A stretch of 64,000 nucleotides of DNA, taken from NCBI GenBank assembly GCA_947477745.1, contig CANJUF010000005.1:62001-126000 (forward strand). The letters are read 5' to 3'. The position numbers and the translations under genes are program-made. Shown here one piece after another: positions 59,571 to 64,000 of this stretch. The notes below the pieces were generated by a model. The model was not told the origin of the DNA and ran no database searches. It worked only from the letters and a program-made list of their open reading frames with translations. Each line of letters begins with the position of its first letter. Position 1 is the first letter of the stretch. This stretch comes from Sphingomonadaceae bacterium (lineage in GTDB: Bacteria; Pseudomonadota; Alphaproteobacteria; Sphingomonadales; Sphingomonadaceae).

Positions 59571-60482
59571 TTACGCTTCGTGGTCGGAGCGGCCGAAATC
59601 TGGGCGCTCGTCGTCCTGGCCTTCCTCGATGATCGAACGCCGGATCGCGCGGGTACGCGTGAAATGGTCGAACAGCGTCTTGTCGTCGCCCACCCGGATC
59701 GCGCGCTGCAGCGCGGTCAGGTCCTCGGTGAAGCGCTGCAGCATGGTCAGCACCGCCTCGCGGTTGGCGAGGAACACGTCGCGCCACATCGTCGGGTCAC
59801 TTGCGGCGATGCGGGTGAAATCGCGGAAGCCGCCAGCCGAATACTTGATGACTTCGCTTTCGGTGACATTCTCCAGATCTGAAGCCGTGCCGACGATGGT
59901 GTAGGCGATCAGGTGAGGCAGGTGGCTGGTCACCGCGAGCACAAGATCGTGATGCTCGGCGTCCATGATCTCGACATTGGCGCCAAGCGTTTCCCAGAAT
60001 GCAACCAGCGCACTGAGCTTGAGGAGGTCGGTCGGCTCTGGCGGGGTGATGATGCACCAGCGATTGCGGAACAGGCTGGCGAAGCCCGCGTCGGGGCCTG
60101 AATGCTCGGTGCCCGCGACAGGGTGCGCGGGGATGATCGTATAGCCGGGCAGCGCCTCGGCGAGCGAAGCGGCGATCGATTGCTTGCACGAGCCGACATC
60201 GCTGACCAGCGCATCCTTCGGCAGGGCGGGAGCAGCTTCGCGCGCCGCCGCTCCCATCGCGCTGGGAGGCACGCAGAAGATGACGAGATCGCAGGTCTTG
60301 ACCGCATCGGTCGCTGTTTCGCAGACCTCGTGGACGAGGCCGCGTTCGCGCGCCCGGATGCGGGTTACGGGATCGGCGTCGTAGCCGGTGGTGCGCACGC
60401 CCGGCAGGTAGGCCTGCACCGCCAGCCCGATCGAGCCGCCTTGCAGGCCAAGCCCGATGATCGCAACGTTCGAGAAGCTCAC
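59571..60482 (-). CDS. Prephenate/arogenate dehydrogenase family protein
   Basis: 303 aa from a GTG at 60482 that overlaps the hisC stop (GTGA). The NAD site is [16 protein letters not shown]. Conserved substrate motifs are [23 protein letters not shown] (H-P-x-A-G-x-E) and [14 protein letters not shown]. It makes the tyrosine precursor by oxidative decarboxylation of prephenate or arogenate. Coupled to the aminotransferase gene upstream, a pair common in alphaproteobacteria, where the aminotransferase may serve both histidine and aromatic synthesis. Confidence 0.93.
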   Translation of the reverse strand: MSFSNVAIIGLGLQGGSIGLAVQAYLPGVRTTGYDADPVTRIRARERGLVHEVCETATDAVKTCDLVIFCVPPSAMGAAAREAAPALPKDALVSDVGSCKQSIAASLAEALPGYTIIPAHPVAGTEHSGPDAGFASLFRNRWCIITPPEPTDLLKLSALVAFWETLGANVEIMDAEHHDLVLAVTSHLPHLIAYTIVGTASDLENVTESEVIKYSAGGFRDFTRIAASDPTMWRDVFLANREAVLTMLQRFTEDLTALQRAIRVGDDKTLFDHFTRTRAIRRSIIEEGQDDERPDFGRSDHEA

Positions 60483-61612
60483 TTCGCCGGTGCCTTCGCT
60501 GCGCTCTGGGCCATCGCGGCAAGCGCATCGGCGATCGCGTCCATTTGTTCGCGCGTGCCGATGGTCACGCGGAGGGCTTGCGGCAGCCCCTGACCCGGCA
60601 GCCAGCGCACGATATAGCCCGCCTGCATCAGCCCCTCGTACGCCTGCTCGGCGCAAAGCGCGCCCTCGAACAGGATCAGCACGAAATTCGCCTCGCTCGG
60701 CAAGGGCCTCAGGCCGTGATTGCCCAGCGCGGCGACCCTTTCGGCAAAGCGCGCGCGTTCGGTCTGGTTATGCAGGCGCGACATCTCGACGAATTGCTGA
60801 TCGTCCAGCGCAGCAAGGGCCAAGGCCTGCCCATTGTTCGAAACATTGAATGGCAAGCGAATGCGGTTGAGCGTTGCAATCAGATGCGGTGCGCCCGTCG
60901 CCCAGCCGATCCGCTCGCCCGCGAGCCCGTAAATCTTGGAGAAGGTCCGCGTGACGAGGACATTGTCGTGAACTGCGGCGAGCGCCATGGCCCCGTCCTC
61001 GTCCTGCGGCGCGACATATTCGCCGTAAGCCTGGTCAATCACCAATAGCACGTCGCTCGGCAGGGCAGCGTGCAGCCGCGTCACTTCGCCCCGTGGAAGA
61101 TAGCTGCCGGTGGGGTTATTGGGGTTGGCAATAAATACCACCCGCGTGCGCTCGTTCACCAGAGTTAGCATTGCATCGACGTCGCTGCCATAGTCGGCAT
61201 CGGGCGCAATCACCGGCGTGGCGCCGCAGCGGCGCGCGGCGATATCATAGACCGAGAAGCCGTAGCGAACGTAGACCACCTCATCGCCCGGACCGGCATA
61301 GCCCTGCGCGGCCAGATTGAGCAATTCATCAGATCCGGCGCCCATGACGATCCGTGCGGGATCTATTCCGTGCAATTTGCCGAGCGCTGCGCGCAGGGGA
61401 GCGCAGCCGGGATCGGGATAGAGCGAGGGCGCAGCGGCCTCGGCCCGCGCCGCCAAGGCCTCCGGACTGGTGCCCAGCGGGTTCTCGTTGGCGGACAGCT
61501 TGATCAGCTTGCGTCCGTCCGCACCCGCGCTCCTGCCTGGGACATAGGCATGGATCGCTTCGATCCAGGGCTTCGGTTGCGGACCGGTCGATGAGTTGGT
61601 TGCGTCTGCCAT
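60479..61612 (-). CDS. hisC: Histidinol-phosphate aminotransferase
   Basis: 377 aa fold-type I PLP enzyme. [16 protein letters not shown] is the HisC opening. [11 protein letters not shown] gives the Asn, [10 protein letters not shown] the Asp and Tyr, and [20 protein letters not shown] the PLP Lys and Arg, with the final Arg in ALRVTIGT. It converts imidazole-acetol phosphate to histidinol phosphate. The coupled downstream dehydrogenase suggests it also acts on aromatic 2-oxoacids. The gene is divergent from metX, with 99 bases between starts. Confidence 0.93.
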   Translation of the reverse strand: MADATNSSTGPQPKPWIEAIHAYVPGRSAGADGRKLIKLSANENPLGTSPEALAARAEAAAPSLYPDPGCAPLRAALGKLHGIDPARIVMGAGSDELLNLAAQGYAGPGDEVVYVRYGFSVYDIAARRCGATPVIAPDADYGSDVDAMLTLVNERTRVVFIANPNNPTGSYLPRGEVTRLHAALPSDVLLVIDQAYGEYVAPQDEDGAMALAAVHDNVLVTRTFSKIYGLAGERIGWATGAPHLIATLNRIRLPFNVSNNGQALALAALDDQQFVEMSRLHNQTERARFAERVAALGNHGLRPLPSEANFVLILFEGALCAEQAYEGLMQAGYIVRWLPGQGLPQALRVTIGTREQMDAIADALAAMAQSAAKAPAK

Positions 61613-61669
61613 TGCGCGCGCGCTTTAGCGGGATGCGGCGCGAAACTAAAGCCTCAGGTCGGCCCGCGC

Positions 61670-61703
61670 GATTGACACGGCATTTGCAAGCCCCCAATTG
61701 CCG
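61670..61703 (+). promoter_or_regulatory. metX leader element, faintly SAM-II-like
   Basis: The 5' leader has gattgacacggcattt followed by gcaagcc, resembling the conserved loop of SAM-II riboswitches (G-A-U-U-U-G ... U-U-G-C-A-G-C-C) found before metA/metX in alphaproteobacteria. A 5-bp hairpin (cggca / tgccg) ends just before the start codon. The usual 3' G-C-U-A-A-A is not present, so this may be a degenerate form or chance. Confidence 0.25.
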
Positions 61704-61711
61704 GAAACGCC

Positions 61712-62818
61712 ATGGAAACCGCCATCCTCACTCAAAGCGAAACGCTGACCTTGCCGCGCCCGCTTGCTCTGGATTGCGGGCGCTCGCTCGAAGGCGTGCA
61801 GGTCGCCTACGAGGCCTACGGCTCGCTGAGCGCCAGCCGCGACAATGCCGTGCTGATCTTGCATGCGCTGACCGGCGACCAGCATGTCGCCAGCCCGCAC
61901 CCGATCACCGGCAAGCCGGGTTGGTGGGCGCGCATGGTCGGTCCTAGCCTGCCGATCGACACCGACCGGTTCTTCGTGATCTGCGCCAACGTGCTGGGTA
62001 GCTGCATGGGTTCGACCGGGCCGGCCAGTGCCGCTGCCGACGGCGCGCCATACGCCATGCGGTTTCCGGTCATCACCATTCGCGACATGGTGCGCGCGCA
62101 AGTCGAGCTGCTGGGCGCGCTGGGGATCGAGCAGCTCCACGCCGTCGTGGGCGGCTCGATGGGCGGGATGCAGGCGCTCAGCCTTGCCGCCAATTTCCCC
62201 GAGCGCACCTCGGCCGCACTGATCATTGCGGCGACCGCGCGCCACTCGGCCCAGAACATCGCCTTCCACGAGGTTGGCCGCCAGGCAATCATGGCCGATC
62301 CCGCCTGGCGCGGCGGCGACTATTACGCGCACGGCAAGGGGCCGGAAAAAGGCCTTTCGGTGGCGCGCATGGCCGCGCACATCACTTATCTTTCCGAGGC
62401 CGGCCTCACCGACAAGTTCGGGCGCAACCTCCAGGACCGTAGCGAGAAGACCTTCGGTTTCGATGCCGATTTCCAGGTCGAGAGCTACCTGCGCCACCAA
62501 GGCATTGCCTTCACTGACCGGTTCGACGCCAACTCGTATCTCTACATCACCCGCGCGATGGACTATTTCGACCTTGCCGAAGAGCATGGCGGGAAACTGG
62601 CCAATGCCTTCGCCGGGTCGAGCGCGCGGTTCTGCCTCGTCAGCTTCGATACCGACTGGCTCTATCCCACCACCGAATCGCGCCAGATTGCCCACGCGCT
62701 CAACGCTGCGGGCAAGCCGGTCAGCTTCATGGAGCTGTCGGCGCCGCACGGGCATGACAGCTTCCTGCTCGACGTGCCCGCTCTCGACCGGGTGATCGCA
62801 GGGTTCCTGAGGCAATGA
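61712..62818 (+). CDS. metX: Homoserine O-acetyltransferase
   Basis: 368 aa alpha/beta hydrolase-fold acyltransferase. An oxyanion-type region ([13 protein letters not shown]), the nucleophile elbow [12 protein letters not shown], and a late Asp in SFDTDWLYP and His in GHDSFL complete the triad. [20 protein letters not shown] is the MetX signature. It activates homoserine for sulfhydrylation in methionine synthesis. Its stop overlaps the start of metW by 4 bases. Confidence 0.95.
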   Translation: METAILTQSETLTLPRPLALDCGRSLEGVQVAYEAYGSLSASRDNAVLILHALTGDQHVASPHPITGKPGWWARMVGPSLPIDTDRFFVICANVLGSCMGSTGPASAAADGAPYAMRFPVITIRDMVRAQVELLGALGIEQLHAVVGGSMGGMQALSLAANFPERTSAALIIAATARHSAQNIAFHEVGRQAIMADPAWRGGDYYAHGKGPEKGLSVARMAAHITYLSEAGLTDKFGRNLQDRSEKTFGFDADFQVESYLRHQGIAFTDRFDANSYLYITRAMDYFDLAEEHGGKLANAFAGSSARFCLVSFDTDWLYPTTESRQIAHALNAAGKPVSFMELSAPHGHDSFLLDVPALDRVIAGFLRQ

Positions 62819-63405
62819 TCGCGCTTCGCCCCGATCTTGCGGTGATCGCGCAGCATGTCGCGCCGGGGAGCAAGGTGCTCGATGTCGGCTGCGGCGACGG
62901 CGCGCTGATGCTCGCATTGCGCGACGAGCGGCATTGCGACGCGCGCGGGCTGGAGATTGATCCCGCCAATGTTGCCGAGTGCGTGGCATCGGGCCTCTCG
63001 GTGATTCAAGGCGATGCCGATACCGATCTTGCCTTCTACCCCGACGGCGCGGTCGATTACGCGATACTCAGCCAGACCTTGCAGACGACGATGCGGCCGA
63101 GGCAGGTTTTGGGCGAACTGCTGCGCATCGGCCAGAAGGCCTTCGTGAGCTTTCCCAACTTCGCGCACTGGCGGGTGCGGCTCTCGCTGCTGTGGGGCGG
63201 GCGCATGCCGGTGACGCCGCAACTGCCGATTGCCTGGTACGAGACGCCCAACATCCACTTTTCCTCGATTGACGATTTCCGCGCGCTGGTGCGCGAGATG
63301 GACGTCAAGGTCGAGGACGCCTGGTTCCTTTCGGGCAACCAACGGCGCAGCGCAGCCGCGGCGAACCTGCGCGCTGAGCATGCGATTTTCCTGCTGTCGA
63401 AGTGA
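62815..63405 (+). CDS. metW: Methionine biosynthesis protein MetW
   Basis: 196 aa Rossmann-fold protein of the methyltransferase type. The SAM-like loop is [12 protein letters not shown], then [20 protein letters not shown] (in pieces). [21 protein letters not shown] is the MetW signature. It partners MetX to give efficient homoserine acetylation. Translationally coupled to metX. Its end runs directly into family B repeat copy 3. Confidence 0.95.
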   Translation: MIALRPDLAVIAQHVAPGSKVLDVGCGDGALMLALRDERHCDARGLEIDPANVAECVASGLSVIQGDADTDLAFYPDGAVDYAILSQTLQTTMRPRQVLGELLRIGQKAFVSFPNFAHWRVRLSLLWGGRMPVTPQLPIAWYETPNIHFSSIDDFRALVREMDVKVEDAWFLSGNQRRSAAAANLRAEHAIFLLSK

Positions 63406-63407
63406 TT

Positions 63408-63491
63408 TGCCCACCCCCAGCCCCTCCCGCAAGCGGGAGGGGAGCGAGACTTGCCGAACCGTCAGGAGCGGCTAGTCGCAGCGGGGTGGGC
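63408..63491. repeat. GC-rich interspersed repeat, family B copy 3
   Basis: gcccacccccagcccc at one end and gcagcggggtgggc at the other form outer inverted arms. Inside is the hairpin cccctcccgc-aa-gcgggagggg and the agcgagacttg block shared with copies 1 and 2. It lies between metW and fdhD, which converge on it, and encodes the last codons of fdhD. Confidence 0.85.
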
Positions 63492-64000
63492 CTGACGCCC
63501 CATCATTCACCAGTAGCACGCTGTCATGGCGCGCAAGGCACCACAGGCTGAGGCCCGCCGCCGTGGCGCGCTCCACTGCCATCGAGGTCGGCAGCGAAAC
63601 GGTAACGAGACTGGTAGCGCCGGCGCGCACCGCCTTTTCGACGATCTCAAAGCTGCACCGCGCGCTCGACAGCACAAAGCCGCCGGTCATTGCCCGGCCT
63701 TGCCGCGCCATGGCGCCGATCAGCTTGTCGAGTGCGTTGTGCCGCCCGACATCCTCGCGCAGGCAGGCGATCCTTCCCTCGCCGTCGGCCCAGGCCGCCG
63801 CGTGGGCCGCGCCGGTTTTTGCTCCCAGCACCTGCTGCTCGCTCATCTCGCCCAGCGCGCGGAAAATCGCGGCGGGATCGAGCGCTACATGGGCCGCGAC
63901 CGGGGGCAAGGGCCTCGCCACCGCCTCGAGATTTTCAATGCCGCACAGTCCGCAGCTCGATTCGGCGACGCGCATGCGCAACCGCTCGGTCATCTGCTCT
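63472..64000 (-). CDS. fdhD: Formate dehydrogenase accessory sulfurtransferase FdhD (N terminus outside window)
   Basis: The frame enters from the right edge still open (E-Q before the ATG at 63993, which is internal), so about the last 175 of some 270 residues are present. The persulfide-carrying Cys pair is in SSCGLCGIE. GRHNALDKLIG and LSSARCSFEIVEKAVRAGA are FdhD signatures. It transfers sulfur to the molybdenum cofactor of formate dehydrogenase. The last residues (GPPRCD) and the stop come from a family B repeat. Confidence 0.93.
   Translation of the reverse strand, partial: EQMTERLRMRVAESSCGLCGIENLEAVARPLPPVAAHVALDPAAIFRALGEMSEQQVLGAKTGAAHAAAWADGEGRIACLREDVGRHNALDKLIGAMARQGRAMTGGFVLSSARCSFEIVEKAVRAGATSLVTVSLPTSMAVERATAAGLSLWCLARHDSVLLVNDGASGPPRCD

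Overview
The window is high-GC bacterial DNA. It looks like a Sphingomonadales alphaproteobacterium (Novosphingobium / Sphingopyxis / Erythrobacteraceae type). The reasons are a TonB receptor amid many catabolic oxidoreductases, a PVA-dehydrogenase-like quinohaemoprotein, a DUF465-DUF465-DUF1465 block beside ptsP, and GC-rich interspersed hairpin repeats at convergent gene ends. I could not run any search, so family names rest on motifs read by eye.

Layout. (1) 1-1873: the start of a dienelactone hydrolase, and a sulfite-oxidase-fold molybdoenzyme with its cytochrome b. (2) 2096-3943: a serralysin-like RTX metalloprotease. (3) About 4.0-33.4 kb: a long accessory block of catabolic enzymes. 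It holds four short-chain dehydrogenases or epimerases, two VOC proteins, a Rieske oxygenase, a hotdog thioesterase, an amidohydrolase, two paralogous sulfotransferases, a luciferase-like monooxygenase, a TonB receptor, an Old Yellow Enzyme, a small-molecule kinase, two nitronate-monooxygenase-like proteins, a DapB-like reductase, and a 2-hydroxyacid dehydrogenase coupled to a ThDP enzyme. UDP-glucose dehydrogenase, an aldo/keto reductase, a crotonase, a malonyl-CoA-synthetase-like ligase and a cupin follow. I see no transcription regulator in this block. (4) 33.5-35.4 kb: a cytochrome c / PQQ fusion resembling PVA dehydrogenase. (5) 35.5-43.7 kb: a complete phosphate regulon on the minus strand (phoR, phosphate porin, pstSCAB, phoU, phoB), with a strong Pho box before pstS. 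(6) 43.8-46.6 kb: a divergent PEP-carboxylase-like protein whose catalytic motifs are not conserved. (7) 46.7-54.8 kb: housekeeping and envelope genes (L,D-transpeptidase, tilS, cpoB/ybgF, a frameshifted rodZ, ptsP, two DUF465 proteins), a DUF1465 gene cut by a serine-recombinase remnant, and tRNA-Leu(GAG). (8) 54.8-64 kb: a zinc-ribbon protein, ftsEX-ydcF-plsC, a transglutaminase-like protease, hisC with a prephenate dehydrogenase gene, metX-metW, and part of fdhD.

How it fits together. The phosphate genes form one coherent regulon. The 4-33 kb block looks like a pathway island: TonB uptake, ring or side-chain oxygenation, dehydrogenation, CoA and 2-oxoacid chemistry, and sulfonation or phosphorylation of small molecules. 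Its substrate cannot be read from sequence. No gap between genes exceeds about 300 bases. The larger convergent gaps hold hairpins, mostly copies of two dispersed repeat families.
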